DNA of 64,000 nt, from contig CM037876.1 of NCBI GenBank assembly GCA_021292165.1, positions 317,282,776 through 317,346,775 of the forward strand, given 5' to 3'. Below the pieces are notes generated by a model. It had not been told where the DNA came from. It saw nothing but the letters and a program-made list of their open reading frames with translations, and searched no databases. Of the stretch, positions 32,536 through 44,290 are shown piece by piece; within the stretch, counting starts at the first letter, position 1; each line of letters opens with the position of its first letter. The position numbers and the translations under genes are program-made. The DNA comes from Shinisaurus crocodilurus (Eukaryota; Chordata; Lepidosauria; Squamata; Shinisauridae).

Positions 32536-34774
32536 TACTTTTAAATCTACACACACACACACCTTTGTACCCACAGCATCATGCATTTTAAAATAGATCC
32601 TTAATAACCAGCATCAATCTTTTCCCTCATTAGTAGAGGAAAGGTTTCATTTGACCCTCCACTCAGGTTTTTAAGTGCTGATGCTTAGCCTGAGAAGGGT
32701 TTATGCGCCTGGTCCTAAAGTGTAAGGGACCGTGTCGTCGCACAGACCCCTTCTAGCTGACCTTTGGTTGGACTCCCAGAACTCTTTGTACTAAGCCTTT
32801 TCATGCTACTTCCGCTGTGGTGGAAGTTTGACACAGAATTTTGACCCTTCTTGGAACAGCCCCTTCAACTTTGTCTAACTTTCCTGAGGTATCATAATTC
32901 TGAAAATGTGGTTTTGTTTTGCTTTGGCCATTTTTTGCCACTGACCTCCCATCAGATGAAACTAGACACTCACCTCTTGTACGGAAACCCCTCCACGGGA
33001 ATGAAACTACAGAGAACCACAGAAGCCGGCCAAATTGAGTTGGAGGTTCGGAGTCCTTCTTGCACTTTGTGACCAACATGTTCCATTAAGAGTGTCCATC
33101 TGCTCGTAATCACTGCGTCCCCGCACATGTCACTGGCCCCTGGCCAGTTCTCTTGGGAAGACACAAAAATGAGTCTCTTCCATCAAATGATATCCCATCA
33201 GGGTACCCATTCTACAAACCTGTGGAGAAACCATGAACATCCTATGCTAAATCCGAGGGAAAGAAACTACTTCCATCAGAATGCAACAGCTGGCTGGATG
33301 GGGGGGGTTTTGGGGGGGGGTGTTATTTTCATCTCTACCTCATCACACCTTGTTCCAAAAAAATATATATGCAGCGGAACCAACCTTACAGCAGTAAGGT
33401 AATGACCATGGCTTCACCCAGTGCCAGCAAAACCTTTTTTATTCCACTCCATAACAGACGAGACAAAGATAAAACGGCAGCTGTCAGAAGCTCCCGAGGC
33501 ACCATAATTATGAAAATATTATTTTGTATTTCTGCAGCAGCATTTTCCACCAGAGATCCATCGCTCTGAGCCCTCCCTTCCCCCACTACGAATCTCATCA
33601 TTGTGCAAGAATTGGTGGCCACAACACAATCCAAGGCACGGAGATAGAAAGAGATGAATTAAATGAGGCTGTCCGTAACGTTACATCTTAAATATCTTCC
33701 CCTGGCTTCTCTTTTATGTAGTTATGGAGCATTAAAATGGGAGCATCATTATGCACCGTGCGAATCGCCCAGGCCATTTTTCTTTGTGACACCTCAAGAC
33801 GTGCATTAAGCCTGGAAAACAGTCTTCTCCATTACCCAACAAATGAAATGCCCGTGAGTTTTAAAAGTACAGCCAGATGACTGTGAACAAGGAAGGGAGC
33901 TCTGCGTTGATCACTTGGTGCAACATCCATTCTTTTCCAAGCTCTTCGTTTCATTTCATGGCCTAAAAAATAGAAAATACAGACAATAGAGACTCGAGCA
34001 TTCTCTTCCATGTCGGCTGCGGAGTTCTGGTTGGGAGTGACTGAGCAATTATTTACGGCAGGGATGGGGAACCTCTTTCCATTGGGGGCCCCACCGGTAA
34101 TCTGTCAGGGGGTGCATGCCAAGGATGGGCGGTGTCACAGCCAGCACTGGGCAGAGCCAAAAGTGGGTCGGGTTTGCAACACTGCACTCGCTGCAATGTT
34201 GCAAACATTGTAGTTTGCATAGTAGCTTGCAGAGTAGTTTCATCTCTGGCAGGCCACATGAACCTACGCCAAGGGCAACATCCCTAAGTTAAAGAATCCC
34301 ACCGTGCATCATGAAGTCGCTCTGCTGCAGTGAAGCTCTGGCTGTGGAACTTGATCCCTTGAGATCGTGCTGCGTTCTAGGCACGGCGCATTAACTGTGT
34401 CTGTGTGATGTCCCCTGACGTAGAGCTGAGCTTCCAGATCCCCTGCCTGCGCTTCTTTTGCCCTAGGGAAATCCCTGCTGCAGGCCTGTGTTAGGAGCCA
34501 TGCCGGTGAAGTGACGCATGCTTTGATGAGGGCCGTCTGTTCTGTTTGACGCCACCCTATGGAGTCCCGCCCAGAGAGATCCAGCTATTGGGCGGTATAG
34601 AAAATAAATAAATAAATAAATAAATACTCAACACAGAGATGTCTCTTTTCCTCAGCTTTCAAGAGCATAAGAGGAGATGAGAGGGAGAGATGTCTGCTTT
34701 CACAGGGTCCAGCTCTGATGCTCATTGGCTTAGGTAGTGACGGCACTTTTTTTTTAAATTTAAGAATGCATAAT
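32536..34774. other. No gene recognised; a hAT-like end at about 34059-34260
   Basis: 34059 begins CAGGGATGGGGAACC, like other hAT ends here, without a matching second end. 33650-33960 is repeat-free and could be conserved non-coding DNA. 34570-34625 is a LINE 3' end ('attgggcggtatagaaaataaata'). Confidence 0.4.
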
Positions 34775-34900
34775 TAAGCTGTGGAATTTGCTACCACAAG
34801 ATGCAGTGATGGCCATCGACTGTGATGTCTTTAAAAGGGGATTAGACAAATTCGTGGATGATAAGGCTATCAACGGCTACTAGTCCTGATGGCTCTAGAG
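34775..34900 (+). mobile_element. CR1-like LINE family B fragment
   Basis: 'gctaccacaagatgcagtgatggcc', 'aaaaggggattagacaaatt' and 'ggctactagtcctgatgg' match family B; it ends at the following MITE. Confidence 0.75.
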
Positions 34901-35035
34901 CAGTGTTCTCCAACCTTGGGTCCCCAGATGTTTTTGGCCTACAACTCCCAGCATGCCCCAGCCAGCGTAGCTGGCTGGGGCATGCTGGGAGTTGTAGGCC
35001 AAAAACATCTGGGGACCCAAGGTTGGAGAACACTG
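34901..35035. mobile_element. Fold-back MITE, CAGTGTTCTCCAACC type (135 bp)
   Basis: Complete palindrome with both cores; flanking duplication not recognisable. Confidence 0.92.
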
Positions 35036-35057
35036 CCTTAAACGCTATTGTGTCAAG

Positions 35058-35187
35058 CAGCCTTGGCCCAACCTGGTGCCCTGGAGATGTCTTGGACTAC
35101 AACTCTCACCAGCCCCAGCCAGTCCGCTCGGGAGTGATGGGAGTTGTAGTCCAAAAGGCCTGGAGGGCACCAGGTTAGGAGAGACTG
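35058..35187. mobile_element. Fold-back MITE, 'tggtgccctgga' type (130 bp)
   Basis: 'cctggtgccctggagatg' faces 'ggcctggagggcaccagg', inner core 'ggactacaactctcacca' faces 'tgatgggagttgtagtcc'. Only 22 bp from the previous MITE. Confidence 0.85.
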
Positions 35188-35812
35188 GTCTAAATCCTTT
35201 CTGTGGGGAAGGAGGATGCTGCCGCTCCCAGTAGCACACGTAGGACAAAACGCAGGCATTTCCCTTTGGAGCGCCAAAAGCCGATCTGACAAGGAAGCAG
35301 ACGTGATTTATGAGTACGCTGCACTTACGGGGGAACGAGCCTTACATTACGCTCAATAGTTACGCCAGCCGTAGCACGGGATGCGAGTGTCGTCCTCTCC
35401 GGTTGTCATTTTGCCCACACTATGTTTTATGAACGTAAAGGATAGTCAGTGACCTTCCCCATCACAGTCGAAAGATATTGGCCGGGCAAAGGAGTTTTTA
35501 AAGCAGAAAAAAAAAAGGGGGACCTTTATCCCAGTGAAACATGGCTCAGATCCTATCTACAGCCCCACTAATTCACTGGAACGAAACACGGTCAGAAATA
35601 TTTAAGGCTGCTTGCCCGCAGCGTGCAGCCTGGCACTTGCAAATATTCACTTTGCAGCCTACAGATCACCTCGACCTAGAGGAAATGTCACTGACAGCAT
35701 GGCTTAAAATAGGGGAAAGGATTCTGACACACTGCTTAATAAACTTTCACTTTGGAGGTAGGGTAGCCATGTGGCCTCTTGCACAGGAGACAGTCCTCAC
35801 TTTCCAGGCATC
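35188..35812. other. No gene or repeat recognised
   Basis: Single-copy-looking sequence; 35270-35480 is unique and moderately CpG-containing. Confidence 0.35.
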
Positions 35813-35820
35813 CTCTATTT

Positions 35821-35956
35821 CAGGGCTCTCCAACCTTGGGTCGCCAGGTGTTGCTGGCCTACAGCTCCCAGAATCCCTTGCCATTAGCCATGCTGGCTGG
35901 GTATGCTGGGAGCTGTAGGCCAGCAACACCTGGCGACCCACGGTTGGAGAGCCCTG
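35821..35956. mobile_element. Fold-back MITE, CAGGGCTCTCCAACC type (136 bp)
   Basis: Ends CAGGGCTCTCCAACC and GGTTGGAGAGCCCTG; exact 8-bp duplication CTCTATTT at 35813-35820 and 35957-35964. Inner core 'gcctacagctcccagaatcc' facing 'atgctgggagctgtaggc'. Confidence 0.94.
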
Positions 35957-35964
35957 CTCTATTT

Positions 35965-36829
35965 GAAGGGCTGTCCAGTCCAAATCCAGTCCCAAGGCAA
36001 AGAACCCGTAAGAATGGTTGCCCCGTCCGCAGTCAGCACCTGGACCGCCGACGGAACAGGCAGGCACACAGGTGGTCGCCTGCTCACGGTCTTCCTCCTC
36101 GCTGTGGTGAGACTTGCTGTATTTCTATTCAAATTATAGTTACTGTTTCTAAATTTGCATCTATACATATAAATTAGCAGGTGCAGATTGTATGCGCAAT
36201 CCCATCAGTGTCCTCTTTTGTCCTCCTTTTTTGGGCGATTGATAAATAGCCACCCTGTCTGGAGGGGGATGCCAAACAACAGCCCAACAGTGGCCCAACC
36301 CTTCTATAACTGATGCCCACCAGAAAAATGGAAGAAAACATTGCATTCAAGTTCTGCTTTTGGCATCCAGCATGAATTGGCTCACTCAGTTCTTTAAGAT
36401 GAATTCAGATGTATGTCATGCTGGTGGTGTGGGGGGTGTTCTTTGTTTCTTTCCTGTCTCTCATACAAATTCCATGTAGAGATGAGTAGAAAAAGCGAAG
36501 GCCCCCTCCAGGTCCAAAATTAGCCCAGGCAGTTTATTGCTGCAAGGCAGAACTGGGAAACCTTTTGAATTGGCCCAGGGCAAGGATGTCAGGGGTGGGG
36601 CGCATGCCTGCAGTGGGCGGAGCCACGGCCCAAAGTGGGCAGGGCCATGCTGGCACGCATCCCCCGGCACAGACGCCCACCACCCGTTCTCATGCACCGT
36701 CGGGGAAGGCAACTTAGGCGAGGAGCAAGTGGAGCCGTTGGGAGCCATCACATCAAGCTACCAGGAGCATCGTGAGATGGCAGCTTCTAACTAAACCGAC
36801 TTTGCTCACCCATTGCCTTTCATAAGAAC
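35965..36829. other. No gene recognised; degraded hAT-like piece
   Basis: 36545-36720 has 'aactgggaaaccttttgaatt' and 'tgcagtgggcggagccacgg' like the GC-rich hAT MITEs. No coding signal. Confidence 0.35.
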
Positions 36830-36932
36830 ATAAGAAGAGCCCTGATGCTGGATCAGACCAAGGGTCCATCCATTTCAGCATTCTGTTCACACACTGGCCA
36901 AGCAGCTGCCCATGGGATTCCACAAGCAGGAC

Positions 36933-36995
<63 letters not shown>

Positions 36996-37445
36996 TTTAT
37001 TTCTTACCCGCCTCTCCGTCTAGATCGAGGCGGGGAACAACAAAAATATAAAATACACAATACATACTATTAAAACATATTAAAACATATTAAAAACATC
37101 ATTAAAACATCGTAAAAACATCTTAAAGGGCAACCTAAAATTCCGCCGGATAGGCCTGCCAGAAGAGATCAGTCTTTATGGCTTTTTTAAATTCCAAAAG
37201 ACTGGTGAGCTGACGAATCTCCTCCGGCAGGCCATTTCATAATCTGGGAGCAGCAGAAGAAAAGGTCCTCTGGGTAGTACCCGTCAGCCTAGTTTTGGCT
37301 GACTGAAGTAAATTCTTCCCAGAGGACCTGAGTGTGCGGGGTGGATTGTATGGGAGAAGGCGATCCCGTAGGTAGCCTGGACCCAAACCATGTAGGAAGC
37401 ATGAGAGCAACAGCACCCTCCTACCCATGTTCCCCAGCAACTGGT
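36830..37445 (-). mobile_element. CR1-like LINE family B, split by an L2-like LINE end
   Basis: Family B blocks at 36830-36933 and 37396-37445 ('ctcctacccatgttccccagcaactgg') are separated by the insertion described next. Confidence 0.75.
36934..37395 (-). mobile_element. L2-like LINE 3' end with (ATT)n tail
   Basis: (AAT)n at 36934-36993, then 'cgcctctccgtctagatcg' and a minus-strand frame with RTFSSAAPRL…, i.e. the ORF C-terminus 'RTFSFAAPRLWN' of such LINEs. The same family in plus orientation is at 55671-56038. Confidence 0.8.
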
Positions 37446-37624
37446 GTTCATAGGCGTTCCCTCGCCCTCACCTTGGGAGAAGGGGAAGATCTTTCAGGAA
37501 TCTGATTTGTTCCTTAGCATCGACTCGACTCCCTCCCCACGTGCTGCCCGAGTGCTTATGGCTGAACTGTCATGCATCCGGGACTGTGTAGTGAGTGAGT
37601 TACTAAAAGGTGAGTGAGGGGAGA

Positions 37625-37890
37625 CATGATAGAGGTGTACAAAATATAATGCCTGCCTAACACCAGAACCCAACGGGGTCATCCTATGAAGCTGACTGGT
37701 GGAGATTCCGAACAGATAAAAGGAAGGACTTCTTCACACAGCGCAGAGTTAAACTATGTGCTCCAGTTGCTGGGGAACATGGGTGGGAGGGTGCTGTTGC
37801 ACTCCTGTCCTGCCCGTGGGCTTCCCATTGGGGAATCTGGCCACTGTGCTACCAGAAGGCTGTACTCAACAGGCCTTTGCTCTGATTCGG
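37625..37890 (+). mobile_element. CR1-like LINE family B fragment with internal deletion
   Basis: Jumps from 'acacagcgcagagttaaactatg' to 'ctccagttgctggggaacat', skipping about 200 bp present at 13795-13965. Confidence 0.75.
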
Positions 37891-37894
37891 CATA

Positions 37895-38020
37895 GCTCCT
37901 GGTGCCCTCCAGATGTTTTGGACTACAACTCTCATCCTCACTGGCCATTGTCCATGCTGGCTGGGATTGATTTGAGTTGTAGTCCAAAACATCTGGAGGA
38001 CACCTGGTTTGGAGAGACTG
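37895..38020. mobile_element. Fold-back MITE, 'tggtgccctccag' type
   Basis: 'cctggtgccctccagatg' faces 'catctggaggacacctgg' with core 'ggactacaactctcatcc' facing 'attgatttgagttgtagtcc'. Confidence 0.85.
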
Positions 38021-38961
38021 ATCTAAACTCTTTCAGTTTTGCTCAAAATTCCACAAATATTTCACCTGATGAGGAATGCCAAGCCTGACTTTGAATTTCA
38101 CTTCGAGCCAAGATTTTGGTGGCAACTCAACAGTGCAAACGTCAATACAAGGCAAAATGCAAACACAGAACAATTAGAGGAGGTGAGGAGAAATAAGAAA
38201 AACTTGCTTGAATTACCAAAAACTGGGTGTGTGTGTTTTCAAAGGATATTTTTTTCTATTTTAGCACTAGACCCGGGGGAAACTGTCGCTCAAAAACTGC
38301 ACATGGGCCTTGTGAACATCACACACTATACTTGTGTTCTATCTTTTGCTCTGTCTCCCTATTCCCTTGTGGGGACAATTCAAGGTGCTGTTTCTGACCT
38401 AGGAAGCCCTACAATGACTGGTCCACCTGTGAATTTCATTGCCGCCAGCCACTGCTACTCATTTTGCAAAAAGCAGTCAGCTTTAAGTTTCCCCAGCCAA
38501 AGTAATAAATACAAATTGTGGCCATAACATTCAAAATGCTTGATGCATTAAAATCCTAAATGAATTGTTAATAAATATTGATGTTACTGGCTTAAATGAA
38601 AATAAATGCAGCACTCTAATCTTATTGGGAGCAGAGACCGAGGGAAGAATTATGAATGCAGCGGTCGGCAATTACAGAGCCGAAAAAGAGATGCCAAGAC
38701 CCTACTTGAATAGAACCATTTGTTGGAAGAGCTTCTCTTACTATGGTGAAAGAAGACCTACCCTCATTTTTATCCAGAATTGAAACCATCAATCCAGCTG
38801 GTTCAGAACACTGTCTGGAGATTTGCAATTTGGGCTTCGCATGAACCCTAGCAAAGAAGCATTGTCACGTAATTCACCATTCTTTCAGTTCTGTTGCAGA
38901 AGGACTATTCGTATTGCATGGGGTGGCTGCTGTCCTGCCCCAGAGAGGTAGTAGCTCAGCT
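38021..38961. other. No gene recognised
   Basis: AT-rich, frames open up to about 160 codons (38039-38527) resemble no known protein. Confidence 0.35.
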
Positions 38962-39204
38962 ATGTATGTATTTATTTATTTATATTTATACCCGCCTTTT
39001 TTCCTGCAAGGAACCCAAGGCAGCTTACATAGTCCTTTTGCTCCTCTCCATTTCATCCTCACAACAACCCTGTGAGGTAGGTTCGGCTGAGAGGCAGTGA
39101 CTGGCCCAAAGTCACCCAGTGAGTTTCATGGCCGAGCGGGGACTAGAACCCGGATCTCCCAAGTCTCAGTCCAACACTCTCACCACTACGCCACACTGGC
39201 TCTG
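38962..39204 (-). mobile_element. Sauria-type SINE, copy B
   Basis: Complete on the minus strand: (ATTT)n tail, 'tacccgccttttttcctgca', 'cagtgactggcccaaagtc', box-B-like 'gactagaacccggatct' and 'acgccacactggctct'. Confidence 0.92.
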
Positions 39205-39488
39205 TATGACTTGTCATGAGAATAAAAACGTGGCTCCCCTGCCCATTTCTGTGGCCAGTCTGTCCCCATGTGGGTCTCAAGCCTTAATACCTTGGGAAGC
39301 ATTCTGGAAAGAGTTTACATGGGGGGCACCTCTGCCCCAACAACACTGAACTGTTGCCTCTCAGCTAGGCCAGCCTGGAGTCCTCAGACTCTTCATACCC
39401 CTTGGTGGAACACCATCACAAGAATGTTTTGGCCAAATCATGTGTACTCCTGTTCAGGAAGGAGGTAGCAGGTGTGCAATAGTAGTCT

Positions 39489-39490
39489 CC

Positions 39491-39524
<34 letters not shown>

Positions 39525-39525
39525 T
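39489..39525. repeat. (GATA)n microsatellite
   Basis: About nine units. Confidence 0.95.
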
Positions 39526-39539
39526 CCTAAGGTCCCGTG

Positions 39540-39625
39540 CCCTGTGGCCATGCTGATTGGGAATTATGGGAGTTGCAGTCCAGCACGTCTGGAGAGCACC
39601 AGACCGGGGAAAGCTGCTCTAGTAT
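39540..39625. mobile_element. Half of a fold-back MITE
   Basis: 'gccatgctgattgggaatta' then 'gggagttgcagtccagcacg' and 'tctggagagcaccagaccgg': right arm only. Confidence 0.65.
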
Positions 39626-39660
39626 GACCAAGAACTGGAGCCCAGGATGGTGCTGTGCAG

Positions 39661-40946
39661 ATAGAAACATAGAAATCATAGAAAAGTAGAGTTGGAAGGG
39701 GCCTACAAGGCCATCGAGTCCAACCCCCTGCTCAATGCAGGAATCTAGGTCAAAGCATCTCTGACAGATGGCTGTCCAGCTGCACCTTGAATGCCTCCAG
39801 AGTGGGAGAGCCCACAACCTCCCTAGGTAGTTGATTCCATAGTCTTATTGCTCTGACAGTCAGGAAATTTTTCCTGATGTTTAGGTGGAATCTAGGTTCC
39901 TGTAACTTGAGCCCATTATTCCGTATCCTGCAAACTGGGATGACCGAGAAGAGATCTTTGCCCTCCTCTGTGTGACATCCCTTCAAATACTGGAAGAGTG
40001 CGATCATATCTCCCCTCAGTCTCCTCTTCTGAAGGCTAAACATGCCCAGTTCTTTCAGTCTCTCCTCATAGGGCCTTGTTTCCAGTCCCTTTATCATCCT
40101 TGTTGCCCTCCTCTGAACCCTCTCCAGTTTGTCTATGTCCTTCTTAAAGTGAGGTGCCCAGAACTGGACGCAGTACTCAAGATGAGGCCTAACCAGTGCC
40201 GAGTAAAGGGGAATTATCACTTCCCGCGATTTGGAAGCTATACTTCTATTAATACAGCCCAAAATTGCATTTGCCTTCTTTGCAGCCACATCGCATTGCT
40301 GGCTCATATTCAGTTTGTGATCTACCACAATTCCAAGATCCTTCTCACTTGTAGTATTGTTGAGCCAAGTGTCCCCCATTCTGTAACTCTGCATTTGGTT
40401 TCCTCTCCCTAGGTGCAGCACTTGGCATTTATCCCTATTAAATTTCATTCTGTTGTTTTCGGCCCAGCGCTCCAGCCTATCGAGGTCACTTTGAATTTTG
40501 TTTCTGTCTTCCAGAGTATTAGCTGTTCCACCCAACTTTGTGTCATCTGCAAATTTGATAAGCATTCCCTGTACCTCCTGATCCAAGTCATTAATAAAAA
40601 TGTTGAAGAGCACCGGGCCCAGGACCGAGCCCTGTGGTACCCCGCTCGTTACCTCTCCCCAGTTTGAGAAGGAACCATTGATAAGCACTCTTTGAGTCCG
40701 ATTCTGTAGCCAATTGTGGATCCACCTGATAGTTGTTCCATCTAGCCCACTCTTAGCTAGCTTACTAATCAGGATATCATGAGGCACTTTGTCGAAAGCT
40801 TTGCTGAAGTCCAGATATATAATGTCCACAGCATTCCCACAGTCCACAAGGGAGGTTACCCGATCAAAAAATGAGATCAGATTAGTCTGACAGGATTTGT
40901 TCTTGACAAATCCATGCTGGCTTCTAGTAATCACTGCATGAAACAA
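39661..40946 (-). mobile_element. CR1 LINE, 3' half with open reverse transcriptase frame
   Basis: A 398-codon frame (39750-40946) without interruption covers the C-terminal half of CR1 ORF2. It begins near SQHGFVKNKSCQTNLISFFD, then YLDFSKAFDKVPHDIL, SGVPQGSVLGPVLFNIFIND and the catalytic FADDTKL. The thumb and C-terminal region [19 protein letters not shown] follow, then the 3' UTR and tail. The endonuclease domain, ORF1 and 5' UTR are missing, so the copy is 5'-truncated and cannot move by itself. The open frame suggests a fairly recent insertion. Copies of its 3' part occur at 11875, 12374, 20354, 57700 and 58171. Confidence 0.95.
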
Positions 40947-41024
40947 GCTTTCTTCTCAGTGGCTCCCATTCATTTTGATGAGCAAAGTGAAGCAGGTGCT
41001 AAACATGCGACTTACACCACATAC

Positions 41025-41505
41025 CAGGGCCGGCGCTACCGCTAGGCAGACCCAGGCGGCTGCCTAGGGCGCGTGGCGGAAGAGGGCGCAGAAACGCTGC
41101 GCTCCTTCCTCGCCGCCGGCGTGCTCCTGCCGCCTCCGCCGCGCCTCCCCGCCCGCCCACTGCTGCCGCCGCTGCACCTCCCCCCCCGCCCGCCCGCGCG
41201 CCCGCCAGCCACCTACCTACCTTCGTGTCGTTTCCGGAGCCCCGCCGGCGTTGTTTTGGCGGGAGGAACCAGCCCTGTTGCCCTGGTTTCCCCGGCAAAA
41301 AAAAAAGCGTGGGGGTCCCGTCGCGTCGGAGGAGGAGGCGGCGGCAGCAGCAGCCAGCAGCGGGGGGGGGGAAGGTAGGTGGCGGCGGCGCGGGGGGGGT
41401 TGCAGAGCAGGGCTGCTTTGCTCCGGAGCCCCCCCCAACGGCACGAGAGGGGGGGCGCTAAATATAATTTGGCCTAGGGCGCCAAACAGCCCTGTACCGG
41501 TCCTG
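41025..41505. mobile_element. CpG-rich non-autonomous hAT element (481 bp)
   Basis: Starts CAGGGCCGGCGCTACC and ends GTACCGGTCCTG; exact 8-bp duplication CCACATAC at 41017-41024 and 41506-41513. Interior is extremely GC- and CpG-rich (gccgccggcgtgctcc, cgcccgcgcgcccgcc). No transposase. Confidence 0.92.
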
Positions 41506-41559
41506 CCACATACAGTCACCAGTAGCAAACAGCAGGTTTAGCGCATTGGTATTCCAAAG

Positions 41560-41663
41560 ATTCATAGATCATAGAGTTGGAAGTGGCCTACAAGGCCATC
41601 GAGTCCAACCCCCTGCTCAACACAGGAAACTAGAGGAGGGGCCTCCCATCCAAGTAATACTTT
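41560..41663 (-). mobile_element. 5S-headed SINE, copy 2 (head truncated)
   Basis: CR1-derived tail and 'aggaggggcctcccatccaa' present, cut at 'gtaata' inside the 5S-like promoter. Confidence 0.75.
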
Positions 41664-41999
41664 CTCCCAGATAAGCAAATGTTTGTCATTCACTCCTATT
41701 GGGAAAATGTAAGCACCACATTTGGGGACAGTATCATCCTGACAGGAACCCCCACAGAAGGTGCAATGCAGAGTTCACAGAGACATAATAATGCATACAT
41801 TTGGATGATGCCATCACCTTGTGGTGACTTTACCACACGAAAAAGAAATGTATGAATTAGGCCTCCCGGAAGGACCCCGCAAGACCAAGATCTGGGGTCT
41901 CACATAAGCTGAACATCTTACAGAGACCTAAACTCTGGTTCATTTCACTGCATCCCACCCTCTTCCAAAATCTCATGGCCCAAACTGGCATATGAAGCT
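41664..41999. other. No gene or repeat recognised
   Basis: No coding signal. Confidence 0.35.
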
Positions 42000-42080
42000 A
42001 AGAACATAAGAAGAGCAATGCTGGATCAGGTGAAGGGTCCATCTTGCCCAGCATTCTGTTCACATAGTGGCCAGCCAGAT

Positions 42081-42724
42081 TTCATAGATTTCATAGATCA
42101 TAGAGTTGGAAGGAGCCTACAAGGCTATCGAGTCAGTCAGTCAGGCGATCACTCGTGACCGAATAAGATTGTCTTCCAGGATAAAAAAAAGAAAATTTAC
42201 AAAAAGGAGATTTTAAAAGGAGGAAAATTCTAAAGTAAATTGTGTAGACTCTAGCGATGGGTCCGTAAGTGACTGTGGAGGCCAATTATAGATCCACACA
42301 GCTTCCCACAGTGAGGACACAGGTTACCAGATGGAAGATGGTCTTGTAAAGGATTCATTTGACGTACTTTTCGCTTAGCACATTTCTCCCTTTCACCTTG
42401 CACTCGAGCTTCTTCAAAGTCCATAGAACCTTTGTGAAAGGCCAACCTCCAGTTAGATCGTTCATGGGCCAGAGCTTCCCAGTTTTCGATGTTTATATTG
42501 CATTTTTTTAGATTAGCCTTAAGAACATCTTTAAACCTCTTATATTGACCACCGATATTCCGCTTTCCATCCTTGAGTTGGGAATAAAGTAACTGCTTTG
42601 GGAGATTTTCCTGATCAATGCAGGAAACTAGAGGAGGGGTCTCCCATCCAAGTAATCACCAGGCCTGACCCTGCTTAGCTTTCCACACTCAGACAAGCTG
42701 AGCCAGCGTAAGCCACAGGCCTGT
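42081..42724 (-). mobile_element. 5S-headed SINE, copy 3, itself split by a LINE
   Basis: Tail half 42081-42133 ('catagagttggaaggagcct'), head half 42616-42724 with 'ggtctcccatccaagtaatc' and 'ccctgcttagctttcc' (5S-like on the minus strand). A few bases of the SINE are lost at the join. Confidence 0.8.
42134..42605 (-). mobile_element. LINE with Cys/His C-terminus, 5'-truncated copy
   Basis: Frame 42251-42445 reads GSMDFEEARVQGEREK…NLCPHCGKLCGSIIGLHSHLRTHR, the same end as the larger copy at 60690-61830. 3' end 'ggcgatcactcgtgaccg' is followed by (CAGT)n. Confidence 0.88.
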
Positions 42725-42960
42725 ATGCCTGTGGGAAGCCCACAAGTAGGACACGAGTGAAACAGCAACCTCCCACCCATGTTCCCCAGCAACCGGGGTA
42801 CATAGGCACACTGCCTCTGATCCTGGAGGTAGCATGTAGCCCTCAGGACTAGTAGCCGTTGATAGCCTTCTCCTCCATGAATTTGTCCAATCCCCTTTTA
42901 AAGCTATACAAGTTGGTGGCCATCACTACATCTTGAGATATAGCATGGGCCTCATTGTGG

Positions 42961-43608
42961 AGCCATGAAATAGTCATAAGAGCTGCTTAAGTTTAAGTTG
43001 CGCTTTTTTTTCCCTTTTTTTTTTTTTTTTTAAAGAGGGAAGGAGATAATTATACGAACAGACTCCATCACAGAAGACTTTGACGGATGTTGCTCGGAGT
43101 TGGATCTTGACAGCCAAACAGGATGAGCAACGGCGTGGTGGCTCTAAAGACATTATGTTGCAAATGCTGTTTATTTTCTGTCAGCCCCTAAACTACGCAG
43201 TAAATAACACATTATAAAAGACATCCAGAAATAACATTAGGCTCAAATGGAACCATCCATTACTTTTCCTTTCTCAAGCCTTTTAGAAGATACTTTGTTG
43301 TTCCCTGAAGTATTTCCACTTATTTCTCTCTTCGTCAATAGTTTTTTTCCCTATGAAACCCTCTAGTTTGCTCCGGTGGTTAAGGGCCTTTTACAAAATC
43401 AGGAAAGAAAGGGAACACATACCATATATCCCAAGAAGAAACAAGGGTAGAACATGATTTAAATACACATTCCCTCCTCACCATTCATCTGGAATCCGAG
43501 TTAGAATCCTACAAGTCTTTGATTCTCCTTAGGAAGAACTCTTGTGAATGAGGGGCTGTTCACACCAAAGATCACAGAAGCTTCCCAAGGTAGGTTGATC
43601 TGGGTAAT
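42961..43608. other. No gene recognised; T run
   Basis: T run at 43013-43032. 43060-43440 looks single-copy. Confidence 0.35.
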
Positions 43609-43855
43609 GAGAGCCAGTGTGGCGTAGTGGTGAGAGTGTTGGACTGGGACTCGGGAGATCCGGGTTCTAGTCCCCGCTCGGCCATGAAACTCACTGGGTG
43701 ACTTTGGGCCAGTCACTGACTCTCAGCCTAACCTACCTCACAGGGTTGTTGTTGTGAGGATAAAGTGGAGAGGAGGAGGAGGATTATGTAAGCCACCTTG
43801 GGTTCCTTGCAAGAAAGAAGGTGGGGTATAAATGTAATAAAATAAATAAATAATA
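43609..43855 (+). mobile_element. Sauria-type SINE, copy C
   Basis: Complete: 'gagagccagtgtggcgtagt' to 'ggtggggtataaatgtaat' and (AAAT)n. Confidence 0.93.
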
Positions 43856-43879
43856 TCAGATTGTGGATCTATCCGTGTG

Positions 43880-44290
43880 CCCAGTACGGATGGACAAATT
43901 TGCCAGTTTTGGTTTCCCTCCGCATCTCATTTTTCTAGTCAGCTCATCCCAGACTTCGTGATTTTTTTTTTTAAGTTCACATGAAAATTCATATGTATTT
44001 TTGTGCATGCTTCTCCAAATGCACACATTTTTGTATACATTTCTGCCTAATATGTACACATTTTTGCAAGCAAGTTTTCTAATGTGATGCATTTCTCAAT
44101 GTCATCTTCAGTGATGTGGGCATTTTGTGTGCATTTTTTTGGTACACTTTTTTTTTTTTTTTTTTTTGATAGGAGAAGTCTAATGCAAAACTTGGGGAAT
44201 ACCTGAGTTTCGATTCACATATTGGTTTGAAAGTGCGAAATTGGGTCCATTTGCATTAATATGTGAACCGAACAAATTTCTTCCCCGTTC
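43880..44290. repeat. Diverged dispersed repeat (see 1485-1860)
   Basis: Shared short blocks 'aaatgcaca', 'atatgtacac' plus 'tttttgc'; T run at 44149-44167. Class unknown. Confidence 0.35.

Larger units (their letters stand above)
42000..42960 (-). mobile_element. CR1-like LINE family B, split by a 5S-SINE
   Basis: Family B blocks 'cccagcattctgttcacat' (before) and 'gcctgtgggaagcccacaag…gatcctggaggtagcatg…ccatcactacatcttg' (after) surround 42081-42724. Confidence 0.8.

Noticed and set aside
36845..37051. Poly-asparagine frame
   Set aside because: It is the (AAT)n tail of an L2-like LINE.
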